Below, one piece after another: positions 6,942-20,883 of a stretch of 64,000 bases of DNA. Numbering within the stretch: position 1 is the stretch's first letter; the number at the start of each line of letters is the position of its first letter. This stretch comes from Streptomyces sp. NBC_01306 (GTDB taxonomy: Bacteria > Actinomycetota > Actinomycetes > Streptomycetales > Streptomycetaceae), in contig NZ_JAPEPC010000001.1 in the NCBI RefSeq assembly GCF_026340465.1, forward strand, positions 62,001 through 126,000. Reading direction: 5' to 3'. A program made the translations under genes and the position numbers. The notes below the pieces were generated by a model, which did not search any database, was not told the origin of the DNA, and saw only the letters and a list, made by a program, of their open reading frames with translations.

Positions 6942-8912
6942 ATGACCGGCAGCCAGGCCGCGCCCCCGCCGCAACCCGCGCGCCCCACGGCGCGCTGGCG
7001 GGCCTGGCTGCTGGAAGGGCTGGTCGAGCAGTCGGCCCGGCACCCCGGCCCGCACGGCACACCGCCCGCCGAGAACAAGGGGCATGCCTGGTGGCGGGTG
7101 ATGTGCCTCACCGGTGTGGACTACTTCTCCACGCTCGGCTACCAGCCGGGCATCGCCGCACTGGCCGCCGGTCTGCTCTCGCCGCTCGCCACCCTGGTGC
7201 TGCTCGCCCTGACACTCGGCGGCGCGCTCCCCGTGTACCGGCGGGTGGCCCGCGAGAGCCCGCACGGCGAGGGCTCGATCGCCATGCTGGAACGGCTGCT
7301 GCCGTGGTGGGCGGGGAAGCTCTTCGTCCTCGTGCTGCTCGGCTTCGCGGCGACCGACTTCATGATCACCATCACTCTGTCGGCCGCAGACGCCTCCGCG
7401 CATGTGGTGGAGAACCCGTTCGCACCGCACTGGCTCCAGGGCGCCAATCTCTGGATCACCCTGGCGCTGGTCTCCGGTCTCGGCGCGATCTTCCTCAAGG
7501 GCTTCCGGGAGGCCATCGGTATCGCGGTCGTCCTCGTGGGGATCTATCTGGGGCTCAACCTGGTCGTACTCGCCAACTCGGTGTGGAACGTGGCCACCCA
7601 CCCCGTGGACGTGAGCGACTGGTGGCAGGCGGCGAGGGCCGCGCACTCCTCGCCGCTCGCGATGATCGGTGTGGCGCTGCTGGTCTTTCCCAAGCTGGCA
7701 CTCGGCATGTCCGGTTTCGAGACCGGGGTCGCCGTCATGCCGCAGGTCAGGGGCGACGCGACGGACACGTACGCGAAGCCCGCCGGACGGATCCGGGACA
7801 CCCGCAGGCTGCTCACCACCGCCGCGCTGATCATGAGCGGGTTCCTGCTGGTCTCCAGCCTGGCCACCACCATCCTCATCCCCGCCCCCGAGTTCAAGGC
7901 CGGCGGCAAGGCCAACGGGCGGGCCCTCGCCTATCTGGCGCACGAGCATCTGGGCCAGGTCTTCGGGACGGTGTACGACATCTCCACGATCGCGATCCTG
8001 TGGTTCGCCGGCGCGTCGGCGCTCGCCGGGCTGCTCAACCTCGTACCGCGCTATCTGCCGCGCTACGGGATGGCGCCCGAGTGGGCGCGCGCCGTGCGGC
8101 CGCTCGTCCTCATCTTCGTGGCGATCGCCTTCTTCGTCACCTGGCAGTTCGACGCGAACGTCGACAAGCAGAGCGGCGCCTACGCCACCGGGGTGCTGGT
8201 CCTGATGCTGTCCGCGTCCTTCGCTTCGACGGTCGCGGTCCTGCACCGGGGCCGCCGGCGCGCCGCCGCCGGCTTCGGTCTCATCACGGCGGTCTTCGCA
8301 TACACCCTGGTCACCAATGTGATCGAGCGCCCCGACGGGCTGAAGATCGCCTCCCTGTTCATCGTCGCCATTCTGCTGACCTCGTTCGCGTCCCGGGTGC
8401 ACCGCGCCTTCGAACTGCGCGCGGCCGACGTCACGTTCGACGACACCGCCGCCCGGCTGGTGGACGCGGCCGCACGGCTCGGGCCGCTGCGCGTCATCGC
8501 CAACGAGCCGCACGAGCGCGATGCGGCGGAGTACCGCGCGAAGGAGGGCAGCCAGCGCGAGGAGACCCACATCCCCGAGGGGAGCCCGGTCCTCTTCCTC
8601 GAAGTCACCGTGCAGGACTCCTCCGACTTCACGGTGAGCATGCCGGTGACCGGCGGCGAACGGTACGGGGTGCGCATCCTGCGCGTCGTCGGGCCCGGGG
8701 TGCCCAACACCATCGCCGCCGTACTCCTCCAGCTCAGGGACCGCACCGGCCGGGTACCGCACGCCTACTTCAACTGGACCGAGGGCAGCCCGGTCGGCCA
8801 TCTGCTGCGCTTCCTGGTCTTCGGCCACGGCGAGGTGGCCCCGGTGACCCGTGAGGTCCTGCGCCGGGCGGAGCCCGATCCGGCCCGGCGGCCCCGCGTC
8901 CACGTCGGCTGA
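6942..8912 (+). CDS. APC-superfamily permease, KimA-like
   Basis: This 656-residue integral membrane protein has about 12 hydrophobic segments in residues 45-490, followed by a cytosolic C-terminal domain of about 165 residues. The family segment [34 protein letters not shown] and the motif [18 protein letters not shown] are typical of actinobacterial APC permeases annotated as amino-acid transporters. The long soluble tail is also seen in KimA-type potassium importers of the same superfamily, so potassium is a possible substrate. The 87-bp gap after the DAHP synthase gene holds no clear terminator. It starts at ATG 6942 behind CAGGGGGA. The substrate is unknown. Confidence 0.8.
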   Translation: MTGSQAAPPPQPARPTARWRAWLLEGLVEQSARHPGPHGTPPAENKGHAWWRVMCLTGVDYFSTLGYQPGIAALAAGLLSPLATLVLLALTLGGALPVYRRVARESPHGEGSIAMLERLLPWWAGKLFVLVLLGFAATDFMITITLSAADASAHVVENPFAPHWLQGANLWITLALVSGLGAIFLKGFREAIGIAVVLVGIYLGLNLVVLANSVWNVATHPVDVSDWWQAARAAHSSPLAMIGVALLVFPKLALGMSGFETGVAVMPQVRGDATDTYAKPAGRIRDTRRLLTTAALIMSGFLLVSSLATTILIPAPEFKAGGKANGRALAYLAHEHLGQVFGTVYDISTIAILWFAGASALAGLLNLVPRYLPRYGMAPEWARAVRPLVLIFVAIAFFVTWQFDANVDKQSGAYATGVLVLMLSASFASTVAVLHRGRRRAAAGFGLITAVFAYTLVTNVIERPDGLKIASLFIVAILLTSFASRVHRAFELRAADVTFDDTAARLVDAAARLGPLRVIANEPHERDAAEYRAKEGSQREETHIPEGSPVLFLEVTVQDSSDFTVSMPVTGGERYGVRILRVVGPGVPNTIAAVLLQLRDRTGRVPHAYFNWTEGSPVGHLLRFLVFGHGEVAPVTREVLRRAEPDPARRPRVHVG

Positions 8913-8988
8913 CCCGGCGCACCGGGCACCGTCCGGCCGGACCTCGCCGGGTGACCGCGCCCGTACGCGCACCCGCATCCGCGCCCGC

Positions 8989-9038
8989 GCGTCAGCATCG
9001 CGTCAGTACCGGGCAGCCGCGCGTCAAGTGTCCGTCAG
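8989..9038 (+). promoter_or_regulatory. Five GCGTCAG-like heptads phased every 10-11 bp
   Basis: Heptads start at 8989 (GCGTCAG), 9000 (GCGTCAG), 9010 (CGGGCAG), 9021 (GCGTCAA) and 9032 (CCGTCAG). Spacings are 11, 10, 11 and 11 bp, one per helical turn. This is the pattern bound by OmpR/PhoB-like winged helices, including SARP activators and PhoP. A TAGCGT -10-like hexamer follows at 9069-9074, upstream of the SAV_915-lysA pair. Confidence 0.6.
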
Positions 9039-9140
9039 CGGCACACCGGCCGCCTCCCCCTGCGGGCATAGCGTCATCGATGCAGCCACGGCCCGACCCG
9101 GCCGGGGCACCGACCGTCTTCTTCCTCCAGGAGAGCCGCC

Positions 9141-9521
9141 ATGTCCACGAGCACCCACGCCGACGCCACCGAACCTCCCGAACAGCCCCCGGCCGGGCCT
9201 CTCTTCGTTCCCGTCCGGCCGGGACCCGCAGGCTGCTCGGCCCGTGTCTTCCGCACCCCGCCCGGCGCGCGCACCGCGGTCGGCTTCACATCGGAGGCGC
9301 GGCTGCGGAACACGCTCGGCCGGGACCAGGCGTGGATCAGGCTCTCCGAATCGGCACTGCGCGCCCTGGTCGGGCCGCTGGGCGTCGCCGTGCTCACCGT
9401 CGACCCGCAGTTCTCCGCGCCCACCGCGACCCGCTCCGGCCGCGTCGAGCGGCGCACCGGTGTCCCGGCCGGCACCGGAACAGCCGCCGTCACCACCCGC
9501 CTCGATCTGCTGATCGGCTGA
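9141..9521 (+). CDS. SAV_915-type small protein
   Basis: This 126-residue protein resembles those that NCBI annotation calls the SAV_915 family (function unknown, distant SseB-like features). The core LFVPVRPGPAGCSARVFRTPPGARTAVGFTSEARLRNTLG (about 21-60) and WIRLSESALRALVGPLGV are the parts I recognise. A CAGGAGAGCCGCC Shine-Dalgarno fixes the ATG. It ends 9 bp before lysA and shares its Shine-Dalgarno region, so the two genes are very likely one operon. No membrane segment or signal peptide is seen. The tie to lysA suggests a link with diaminopimelate or lysine metabolism, but that is a guess. Confidence 0.75.
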   Translation: MSTSTHADATEPPEQPPAGPLFVPVRPGPAGCSARVFRTPPGARTAVGFTSEARLRNTLGRDQAWIRLSESALRALVGPLGVAVLTVDPQFSAPTATRSGRVERRTGVPAGTGTAAVTTRLDLLIG

Positions 9522-9530
9522 GGGGGAACC

Positions 9531-10916
9531 ATGTCCGTTCCTGTCGCTGTATCCGCCACCGCCGCCTCCGCTCCGTCCTCGGCCGCCCCGGAGACCGCTG
9601 CCACCGATCCCGCCGAGGCCGGTGCGCTGTCCGTCTGGCCGGCCTCCGCCCGCCCGCTCCCCGACGGCGATGTCACCGTCGGCGGGGTCTCCCTCGCCGA
9701 GGCCGCCGAGGAGTTCGGCACGCCCGTCTACCTGCTGGACGAGGCCGAGGTCCGGGAGCGCTGCCGGGCCTACCGGGCCGCCTTCCCCGACGACGAAGTC
9801 GTCTACGCGGCCAAGGCGTTCCTGTGCCGGGCCGTCGCCCGCTGGGTCCACGAGGAGGGTCTGGGGCTCGACGTCTGCTCGGCGGGCGAGCTGGAACTCG
9901 CCGTCGGCGCCGGCTTCCCGCCCGAACGGATCGTGATGCACGGCAACGCGAAGAGCCCCAAGGACCTCAGTGCGGCGGTCCGGCTCGGCGTCGGAGTGAT
10001 CGTGGTCGACAGCGCGTCGGAGATCGCCCGGCTCGCCGCGGCCGTGCCGCCCGGCCCGCCCCGGGCGGTCATGGTGCGGGTCGTCCCGGGTGTGTCGGCC
10101 GGCGGGCACGCGGCGGTCCGCACCGGCACGGACGACCAGAAGTTCGGCCTCTCCCTCACCGACGGGTCCGCCGCGCACGCCGTGACCAAGATCCTCGGCC
10201 AGCCGGGACTCGACCTCGTCGGGCTGCACTGCCACATCGGCTCCCAGATCACGTCGGCCAAGCCCTATGCCGCCGCCGTCCGGCGGATGGTGGGGCTGCT
10301 GGCCCGGGTACGGGACCAGCACGGTGTGACCCTGCGCCGGCTGGACATCGGCGGTGGTCATGCCATCGCCTACCGTCCGGGCGATCAGAGCCTCGGTCCG
10401 GACGCGCTGGCCTCCCGGGTCCGCGCGGAGCTGGCCGACGGCTGCGCACGGGCCGGGCTGCCGGTACCGCGGCTGACCCTGGAGCCGGGCCGGGCCATCA
10501 CCGGGCCCGCCGGAGTGGTCCTCTACCGGGTGCTGTCGGTCAAACGGACCGGGAAGCGCACCTTCGTCGCCGTGGACGGCGGAATGAGCGACAACCCGAG
10601 GCCCGCGCTGTACGGAGCCGGGTACGCGCCCCGGCTCGTGGGCCGCCGCTCCGCCGCAGGGCCCGCCGAGGCCACCGTCGTGGGGCGGCACTGCGAGGCG
10701 GGCGATGTCGTGGCGGACCGGGTGCCGCTGCCCGCCGACGTACGGCCGGGCGATCTGCTGGCGGTACCGGCCGCGGGGGCGTACCACCTGTCCATGGCAT
10801 CCGGCTACAACCTGATCGGCCGCCCGCCGGTGGTCGCGGTGCGGGACGGGGCCGCCCGGGTGCTCGTACGCCGGGAGTCGCTGGACGACGTACGGCGCCG
10901 GGATGTCGGCCTGTGA
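9531..10916 (+). CDS. lysA: Diaminopimelate decarboxylase
   Basis: This 461-residue fold-III PLP enzyme converts meso-diaminopimelate to lysine. The PLP lysine is in VVYAAKAFLCRA near residue 92. HCHIGSQI (near 233), LDIGGGHAI, LEPGRAI, the active-site Cys of GRHCEAGD and YNLIGRPPVV at the end are all intact. An N-terminal Ala/Ser/Thr-rich extension of about 40 residues precedes the catalytic domain. GAGGGGAACC before the ATG is a strong Shine-Dalgarno. Streptomyces usually have another lysA elsewhere, so this may be a second copy. The phased repeats upstream of the partner gene suggest dedicated activation. Confidence 0.92.
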   Translation: MSVPVAVSATAASAPSSAAPETAATDPAEAGALSVWPASARPLPDGDVTVGGVSLAEAAEEFGTPVYLLDEAEVRERCRAYRAAFPDDEVVYAAKAFLCRAVARWVHEEGLGLDVCSAGELELAVGAGFPPERIVMHGNAKSPKDLSAAVRLGVGVIVVDSASEIARLAAAVPPGPPRAVMVRVVPGVSAGGHAAVRTGTDDQKFGLSLTDGSAAHAVTKILGQPGLDLVGLHCHIGSQITSAKPYAAAVRRMVGLLARVRDQHGVTLRRLDIGGGHAIAYRPGDQSLGPDALASRVRAELADGCARAGLPVPRLTLEPGRAITGPAGVVLYRVLSVKRTGKRTFVAVDGGMSDNPRPALYGAGYAPRLVGRRSAAGPAEATVVGRHCEAGDVVADRVPLPADVRPGDLLAVPAAGAYHLSMASGYNLIGRPPVVAVRDGAARVLVRRESLDDVRRRDVGL

Positions 10917-10978
10917 CGGCGGCCGCGCAGGGCAACCGCCACCCGGGTTCTCCGGTACCGCGGCACTAGAATTCCGGT

Positions 10979-13305
<2,327 letters not shown>

Positions 13306-13321
<16 letters not shown>

Positions 13322-13356
13322 CGGGACACCGTACGCCCTGTCACACCCCGCGCAGC
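13306..13356. terminator. Bidirectional terminator between uvrA-like gene and sdhB
   Basis: GCTGCGCGGGGTGTGAC (13306-13322) pairs perfectly over 17 bp with 13340-13356. The loop carries further GGG/CCC pairing. The left arm includes the stop of the UvrA paralogue. The hairpin serves the two convergent genes. Confidence 0.85.
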
Positions 13357-13384
13357 GGCCCCGGAACGAGCAGAGCCGGCGGGA

Positions 13385-14127
13385 TCAGCGGCTGACCTTG
13401 CGAGTGGCGCGCAGCCACTCCTTGTTCATCGCGGTGATCGACGGCAGCGGGATGCCCTTGGGGCAGGCGGTGGCGCACTCCCCGGTGAGCGTGCAGCCGC
13501 CGAACCCCTCGTCGTCCATCTGCGCGACCATGTCGAGGACCCGCGTCTCACGCTCGGGAGCCCCCTGCGGAAGCACGTTGAGGTGGTTGACCTTCGCCGA
13601 TGTGAACAGCATCGCGGAGCCGTTGGGGCAGGCCGCCACACAGGCACCGCAGCCGATGCACTCGGCGTGCTCGAAGGCGAAGTCGGCGTCCGGCTTCGGT
13701 ACGGGCGTGGCGTGCGCCTCGGGCGCCGCGCCGGTCGGGACGCTGACGTATCCGCCGGACTGGATGATCCGGTCGAAGGCCGAGCGGTCCACGACCAGGT
13801 CCTTGACGACCGGGAACGCCGAGGCGCGCCACGGTTCGACGTCGATGGTGTCGCCGTCCCGGAAGGAGCGCATGTGGAGCTGGCAGGTGGTGGTGCGCTC
13901 CGGGCCGTGGGCGTCACCGTTGATGACCAGGCTGCACGCGCCGCAGATGCCCTCGCGGCAGTCGTGGTCGAAGGCGACGGGCTGGTCGCCCTTGAGCGTG
14001 AGTTCCTCGTTGAGGGTGTCGAGCATCTCCAGGAACGACATGTCCGGTGAGATGTCGTCGACTTCGTAGGTCGTCATGGCGCCGGGGGCGGCCGCGTTCT
14101 GCTGGCGCCAGACGCGCAGGGTGAGCT

Positions 14128-14131
<4 letters not shown>
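13385..14131 (-). CDS. sdhB: Succinate dehydrogenase/fumarate reductase iron-sulfur subunit
   Basis: This 248-residue electron-transfer subunit carries three cluster motifs: CREGICGAC for [2Fe-2S] (about 57-65), [14 protein letters not shown] (about 155-168) and [14 protein letters not shown] (about 205-218) for the [4Fe-4S] and [3Fe-4S] clusters. It passes electrons from SdhA flavin to the membrane quinone site. The ATG overlaps the sdhA stop by four bases. It is the last gene of sdhCAB. This is the three-gene type without a separate sdhD. Confidence 0.95.
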
Positions 14132-16077
<1,946 letters not shown>

Positions 16078-16078
16078 G

Positions 16079-16783
16079 TCAGCTCACGACTCCGGTCATG
16101 ACGGCGACGGGTACCGAGATGAAGCCCACCGTCAGCACCAGCGCGAGGATGTTGGCGATGGCCTTGAGCACCCGGTCGCGGGTGGCTTTCCCGGCGCCGA
16201 GGGTCTGTGCCGCGCTCCAGAAGCCGTGCCTGATGTGCAGGCCGAGCGCGAGCATCGCGACGATGTAGATGACGTCGCCGTACCAGGTGTGGAACGTCGC
16301 CACGACGTTCTCGTACGGGTGCCCGGGCTGGGCGTTGTTGTTGACGGTGAGGGTGGTGAAGTCCAGCAGGTGCCACACGATGAACAGCACGATGATGATG
16401 CCGCCCCAGCGCATGGTGCGGGTGGCGTAGCTGGACCGCGGGCGCTTGTGTGCGTACGCGACCGGGCGGGCCCGCAGGTCGCGGCGGCTGAGCTGGTAGG
16501 CGCAGACCGCGTGCAGCACCACAGCGACGACGAGCACGACGCGGATGATCCAGAGCGCCCACTCGTAGTGCAGGAAGGGCTCGCCGATGGTGCGCAGCCA
16601 GTGCGCGTAGCTGTTGAACTGCCCGGAGCCGAAGAAGATCTTGAGGTTCCCCAGCATATGGACGACCAGGTACAGCAGCATGATCAGACCGCTCACGGCC
16701 ATGATCGTCTTCTTGCCCACGGTCGATCCCCAGACCGATCGCGCCATGGACGGCCGTTGGTCCGTCTTTGTTGCCAGTGCCAT
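16079..16783 (-). CDS. sdhC: Succinate dehydrogenase cytochrome b subunit
   Basis: This 234-residue membrane anchor has five hydrophobic segments (starting [30 protein letters not shown]). His residues inside membrane helices, such as [26 protein letters not shown] and LGLHIRHGF, are heme-b ligand candidates, as in the diheme single-subunit SdhC of Bacillus type. I start it at ATG 16783 ([10 protein letters not shown]). An upstream TTG at 16822 would add 13 residues. It is the first gene of sdhCAB and divergent from a LysR gene. Confidence 0.9.
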   Translation of the reverse strand: MALATKTDQRPSMARSVWGSTVGKKTIMAVSGLIMLLYLVVHMLGNLKIFFGSGQFNSYAHWLRTIGEPFLHYEWALWIIRVVLVVAVVLHAVCAYQLSRRDLRARPVAYAHKRPRSSYATRTMRWGGIIIVLFIVWHLLDFTTLTVNNNAQPGHPYENVVATFHTWYGDVIYIVAMLALGLHIRHGFWSAAQTLGAGKATRDRVLKAIANILALVLTVGFISVPVAVMTGVVS

Positions 16784-16843
16784 GTCAGAAGACGTTACGG
16801 CTCCGGATGGCCAGAGGTCCAAGACATGATGCGGCTCATCTCC

Positions 16844-16858
16844 ATAGGCACTGGCTAT
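16844..16858. promoter_or_regulatory. Candidate LysR box (ATAG-N7-CTAT)
   Basis: ATAGGCACTGGCTAT is a 4-7-4 inverted repeat of the T-N11-A form recognised by LysR regulators. It lies 23 bp before the LysR ATG and about 60 bp before sdhC, so it could serve both divergent promoters. Confidence 0.55.
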
Positions 16859-16881
16859 CGTGGTCGGCTACCGTGGGAGAC

Positions 16882-17781
16882 ATGCAGCTCCAGCAGCTCG
16901 GCTACTTCGTCGCCGTCGCCGAGACCCGCCACTTCACCCGTGCCGCCGAGGAGCTGCATGTCGCCCAGCCCTCGCTCTCCCAGCAGATCAGGGCGCTGGA
17001 GAAGGAGCTGGGCGCCGAGCTGTTCAGCAGGGCCCGGGGGAACATCACCCTCACCGACGCCGGCGAGACGCTGCTGCCGCTCGCCCGGCGGATCCTCGCC
17101 GACGCCGAGACGGCCCGCCACGAGGTGCAGGAACTGGCCCAGCTGAGGCGCGGCCGGGTGCGGCTGGGCGCGACGCCGAGCCTCTGCACCGGCCTGCTCC
17201 CCGATGTCCTGCGCACCTTCCACGACCAGCACCCCGGCATCCAGCTGATGATCGAGGAAGGCGGCTCGCACGACCTCGTACGGGAGCTGGCGCGCGGCAC
17301 GCTCGACCTCGCGCTGGTCGTCCTCCCGCTGCCCACGCCCTCGCCGGCGCTCACCACCGTCGAACTGCTCCAGGAGGACCTGGTCGTCGTCTCGTCGCCC
17401 GCGGCCACCGCACCGCGCTCACCGCTGCGGGTCGCCGATCTGGAGGGCGAGCCGATGGTGATGTTCCGGCACGGCTACGACCTGCGGGACCTCACGCTGT
17501 CGGCCTGCCGGGCCAAGGGGTTCGAGCCGTACTTCACCGTCGAGGGCGGCGAGATGGACGCCGTGCTCGGCTTCGTACGGGCCGGACTCGGCATCGCGGT
17601 CGTGCCCAGCATGATCGCGGCACGGGCCGGTCACGGGCTGCGGGTCACCCCGCTGGCCCGCCCCGGACTGCGCCGTACGATCGCGCTGGCCCACCGCAGC
17701 GATGTGGCGCCGCCGCGTGCCGCCCGGGTCCTCCAGGACATCCTGCTGAGCGGCGCAGGGCCGGCCGGCCTGGACCGGTGA
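16882..17781 (+). CDS. LysR-family transcriptional regulator
   Basis: This 299-residue protein has an N-terminal winged helix (MQLQQLGYFVAVAETRHFTRAAEELHVAQPSLSQQIRALEKELG) and a periplasmic-binding-like effector domain from about residue 90. It is divergent from sdhCAB across 98 bp containing a LysR-box candidate. Control of the succinate dehydrogenase/fumarate reductase operon and of itself is therefore likely. I start it at ATG 16882 because the conserved HTH begins there. An upstream in-frame extension has no support. The effector is unknown. Confidence 0.9.
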   Translation: MQLQQLGYFVAVAETRHFTRAAEELHVAQPSLSQQIRALEKELGAELFSRARGNITLTDAGETLLPLARRILADAETARHEVQELAQLRRGRVRLGATPSLCTGLLPDVLRTFHDQHPGIQLMIEEGGSHDLVRELARGTLDLALVVLPLPTPSPALTTVELLQEDLVVVSSPAATAPRSPLRVADLEGEPMVMFRHGYDLRDLTLSACRAKGFEPYFTVEGGEMDAVLGFVRAGLGIAVVPSMIAARAGHGLRVTPLARPGLRRTIALAHRSDVAPPRAARVLQDILLSGAGPAGLDR

Positions 17782-17854
17782 GCTCCGGCCGGGCCGGACC
17801 GGTTGAGCCGACCCCGGCCGGCCGGGCCGGATCAGTGAGCCGCGCCCGGCCGCG

Positions 17855-20038
17855 TCACACCGCGTCGGCCAGCGACAGCGTGTGGATCCGGTCGGGTGCG
17901 CCGGGCCGTGCGTAGTACCAGCCCTGGGCCGTGTCGCAGCCCAGCTCCTTCAGCTGGTCGGCCTGCGCGCCGGTCTCCACGCCCTCGACGGTGACCGCCA
18001 GCTTCAGGCTGTGCGCCAGCGCGACGATCCCCTCGACGATCCTGAGGTCGACCGGGTCGGCCGGATGCTGCTGCATCGACTGCGTGAACGACCGGTCCAG
18101 CTTCAGCACGCTCACCGGCAGCCTGCGCAGATTGGCGAGGTTGGAGTAGCCGGTGCCGAAGTCGTCGAGCGCGATGTCCACGCCCATGTCGGCCAGTTGC
18201 CGCAACGGCTTCAGCAGGTCGTCGTCGGCGCCGATCAGCGCCGACTCGGTGACCTCCAGGCAGAGCGCGCCCGGATCGAGGCCGGTGCGCTCCAGGACCG
18301 CCACCGTGTCGGCGACGAGCCCCGGGTGGTAGAGCTGGGTGGGCGAGAGGTTGACGTTGATCCGCAGTGGCCCGCCGTCGCTGTGCGCGGGGTGCAGCTG
18401 CTGCCAGCCCCTCGCCTGCCGTACGGACTCCTCCAGCACCCAGCGGCCGAGCGGCACGATCAGTCCGGTGTGCTCGGCGAGCGAGATGAACCGGTCGGGC
18501 CCGAGTATCCCGTGCTGCGGATGCGACCAGCGCACCAGCGCCTCCGCCCCGTGCACGGTGCCGTCGCCGAGGTGCACCAGCGGCTGGTACTCGATGAAGA
18601 ACTCGCCGCGTTCCAGAGCCGCGGGCAGCGCGGTGGTGAGTCCGTGCCGGGTGATGGCGCGGGCGTCCGCCTCGGCGTCGGCCAGCTGGAAACGGTTGCC
18701 GCCCGCGGCCTTCGCCCGGTACATCGTGATGTCGGCGCTGCGCAGCACCTCGGCCGCGCTCTGTGTCCCGGACAGCCCCTCGACCACCCCGATACTCCCC
18801 CGGACGGTCAGCTCCCGGCCGTCGATCCGGATGGGGGCCGCCAGCACCGACAGGATGCGTACGGCCAGTTCCTCGACCTCGTCGGCGGACTCGTACCCCG
18901 TGGTGAGCGCGACGAATTCGTCACCGCCCAGCCGGGCCACCATCTCGCCGGACGCCGTCGCACAGCTCTGCAGCCGGTCGGCGACCTCGACCAGCATCCG
19001 GTCGCCCGCCGAGTGCCCGAGGCTGTCGTTGATCGCCTTGAAGCCGTCGAGGTCCAGATAGCAGAGGCCGAAGCGCATCCGGTCGGGTGCGGTGACCGCC
19101 TTGTCCAGCCGCTCGAAGAAGAGGGTGCGGTTGGGCAGTCCGGTCAGCGCGTCGTGCGTCGCCTCGTACCGCAGCCGCAGATTGAGCAGCCGCCGCTCGG
19201 TGGTGTCCTCGATGAGCGCCAGCTGGTACTGCGGCTTGCCCTCCGCGTCCCGCAGCAGCGACACCGTGAGGTTGGTCCACAGGACGGTGCCGTCGTTGCG
19301 GTAGTACGGCTTCTCGACCCGGTAGTGCTCACGGTCGCCGCGCACCAGCTCGGCGTGGAGCCGCCAGACCTGCGGGGCGTCGTCGGGGTGCACCCACTCG
19401 TTGACCTTGCGGCTGCGCACATGGTGGTCGACCCCGCCGAACATCCGCAGCAGGGCCGCGTTGATCTCCAGGATGTTGCCGTCCAGGTCGGCGATGCCGA
19501 TACCGACCGCCGCGTCCTCGAACACCGCGCGGAAACGCGTCTCGGTGACGTGCAGCGCCTTCTCGGCGGCGCTGCGCGCGGAGAGCGCCGAGCGGGCGAT
19601 GGCCTCCTGCTCCGCGAGGGTGCGTTCGCGCAGCGCCTGGGCGAACCCGGCGGCCAGGGAGTGCTGGAGGCGGGCACAGCGGTTGCGGATCTCCTCGGCG
19701 GTCAGGTCGGGGCCCGTGTCGAGCGCGCCGCAGTAGAGCACCAGATACGAGTCGACCACCCCGAGAGTCCGGCTGAGGGCGTCGGGGTCGGTGCAGTGGG
19801 CGGCCACCAGATCGCCGCCGACCCGGTGGGCGGGCGCCGGGTCGAAGGGCCAGGCGTGCAGCGCCTCGCTGAGGCCACGCGCGAGCGGCAGCAGATGCTG
19901 CTCGAACTCGGGCCTGGTCAGCGAGGTGGCGGTGGACGGGAAGATGGCCCGGCTCCAGATGGTCGCGAAGCGGCCGATTCTGTCCTCGGGACTGTCCTGG
20001 TCGGCCGGGGACGCCGACTTCTGCCTCGGCAGGTTCAC
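17855..20038 (-). CDS. rmdA: PAS-GGDEF-EAL cyclic di-GMP protein, RmdA type
   Basis: This 727-residue cytosolic protein has an unassigned N-terminal domain (1-155), PAS (about 160-285, FEDAAVGIGIADLDGNILEINAAL), GGDEF (about 290-450) and EAL (about 465-720). The GGDEF motif (ARLGGDEFVAL, about 370-374) and the EAL motif (GAEALVRW, about 499) are both intact, so cyclase and phosphodiesterase activity are both possible. Gene order next to sdhCAB matches my memory of S. coelicolor SCO0928 (RmdA), a developmental regulator. The GTG start overlaps the stop of the upstream methyltransferase gene by four bases, which ties the two genes. It is convergent with the LysR gene. Confidence 0.88.
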   Translation of the reverse strand: MNLPRQKSASPADQDSPEDRIGRFATIWSRAIFPSTATSLTRPEFEQHLLPLARGLSEALHAWPFDPAPAHRVGGDLVAAHCTDPDALSRTLGVVDSYLVLYCGALDTGPDLTAEEIRNRCARLQHSLAAGFAQALRERTLAEQEAIARSALSARSAAEKALHVTETRFRAVFEDAAVGIGIADLDGNILEINAALLRMFGGVDHHVRSRKVNEWVHPDDAPQVWRLHAELVRGDREHYRVEKPYYRNDGTVLWTNLTVSLLRDAEGKPQYQLALIEDTTERRLLNLRLRYEATHDALTGLPNRTLFFERLDKAVTAPDRMRFGLCYLDLDGFKAINDSLGHSAGDRMLVEVADRLQSCATASGEMVARLGGDEFVALTTGYESADEVEELAVRILSVLAAPIRIDGRELTVRGSIGVVEGLSGTQSAAEVLRSADITMYRAKAAGGNRFQLADAEADARAITRHGLTTALPAALERGEFFIEYQPLVHLGDGTVHGAEALVRWSHPQHGILGPDRFISLAEHTGLIVPLGRWVLEESVRQARGWQQLHPAHSDGGPLRINVNLSPTQLYHPGLVADTVAVLERTGLDPGALCLEVTESALIGADDDLLKPLRQLADMGVDIALDDFGTGYSNLANLRRLPVSVLKLDRSFTQSMQQHPADPVDLRIVEGIVALAHSLKLAVTVEGVETGAQADQLKELGCDTAQGWYYARPGAPDRIHTLSLADAV

Positions 20039-20883
20039 GGCCTGAGTCCCACTCCCACGACACCCGCGAAGGCGTACGGGTCCTCCTGGTCGACCGGGGT
20101 CTCCGGCCGCCACTCCGGCATGGCGACCAGTCCGGGCTGTACGAGTTCGTACCCGTCGAAGAACCGGGCGACCTCCTCGCCCGAGCGCATCACCAGCGGG
20201 TTGCGGATGCTGCGGTAGACGCCGACCGCACCGCCCGCCTGCTCCTGCGGGAGCGTCATCCGCTCGTACGACGCGTGGGTGAGGATCAGCAGGCTGCCGG
20301 GCGCGAGGGCGTCGCGCAGGGTGGCGACCGCCGTGTACGGGTCGTCGGCCTCCTCGATGAAGTGGAGTACGGCCACCAGCAGCAGCGCCACCGGGCGGTC
20401 GAGGTCGAGCAGGGCCTCGACCTCGGGGCAGTTCAGGATGTCCTGGGGCTTGCGCAGGTCGGCGGCGGCCACCGCGGTCAGGTCGTTGCCTTCGAGCACG
20501 GCCTTGCTGTGGGCGACGGCGACCGGGTCGTGGTCGATGTACACCACCCGGGAACCGGGATCGACGGACTGGGCGACCTCGTGCACATTTCCGAAGGTCG
20601 GTATGCCGGAGCCGATGTCGAGGAACTGGGTGATTCCCCGTTCCACGGCGAACCGCACCGCCCGGCGCATGAAGGCCCGGTTCGCCTGCATCACCTTGGG
20701 AAGTCCAGGCATGAACTCCATGGCTTTGCGGGCGGCCTCGCGGTCCACCTCGAAATTGTGCGAACCGCCCAAGTAGTAGTCGTAGATCCGCGACACGCTC
20801 GGCACCGAAAGATCGATGCCCTGCGGGGCCCAGGCAGGACGCTCCATCAATGTCTCCAACAGGTCGGCACGACGGTCGGCCAT
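20035..20883 (-). CDS. DUF574-family SAM-dependent methyltransferase-like protein
   Basis: This 282-residue protein belongs to the actinobacterial family Pfam Methyltransf_19 (DUF574). Typical segments are SRIYDYYLGGSHNFEVDREAA (about 31-51), FLDIGSGIPTFGNVHEVAQ (SAM-binding loop) and VVYIDHDPVAVAH. No substrate has been assigned to most of this large family. It is translationally coupled to the downstream rmdA gene (GTGA overlap). That suggests a shared signalling or developmental role, which is inference. The ATG lies at 20883. A second member of the family starts at 63659. Confidence 0.88.
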   Translation of the reverse strand: MADRRADLLETLMERPAWAPQGIDLSVPSVSRIYDYYLGGSHNFEVDREAARKAMEFMPGLPKVMQANRAFMRRAVRFAVERGITQFLDIGSGIPTFGNVHEVAQSVDPGSRVVYIDHDPVAVAHSKAVLEGNDLTAVAAADLRKPQDILNCPEVEALLDLDRPVALLLVAVLHFIEEADDPYTAVATLRDALAPGSLLILTHASYERMTLPQEQAGGAVGVYRSIRNPLVMRSGEEVARFFDGYELVQPGLVAMPEWRPETPVDQEDPYAFAGVVGVGLRP

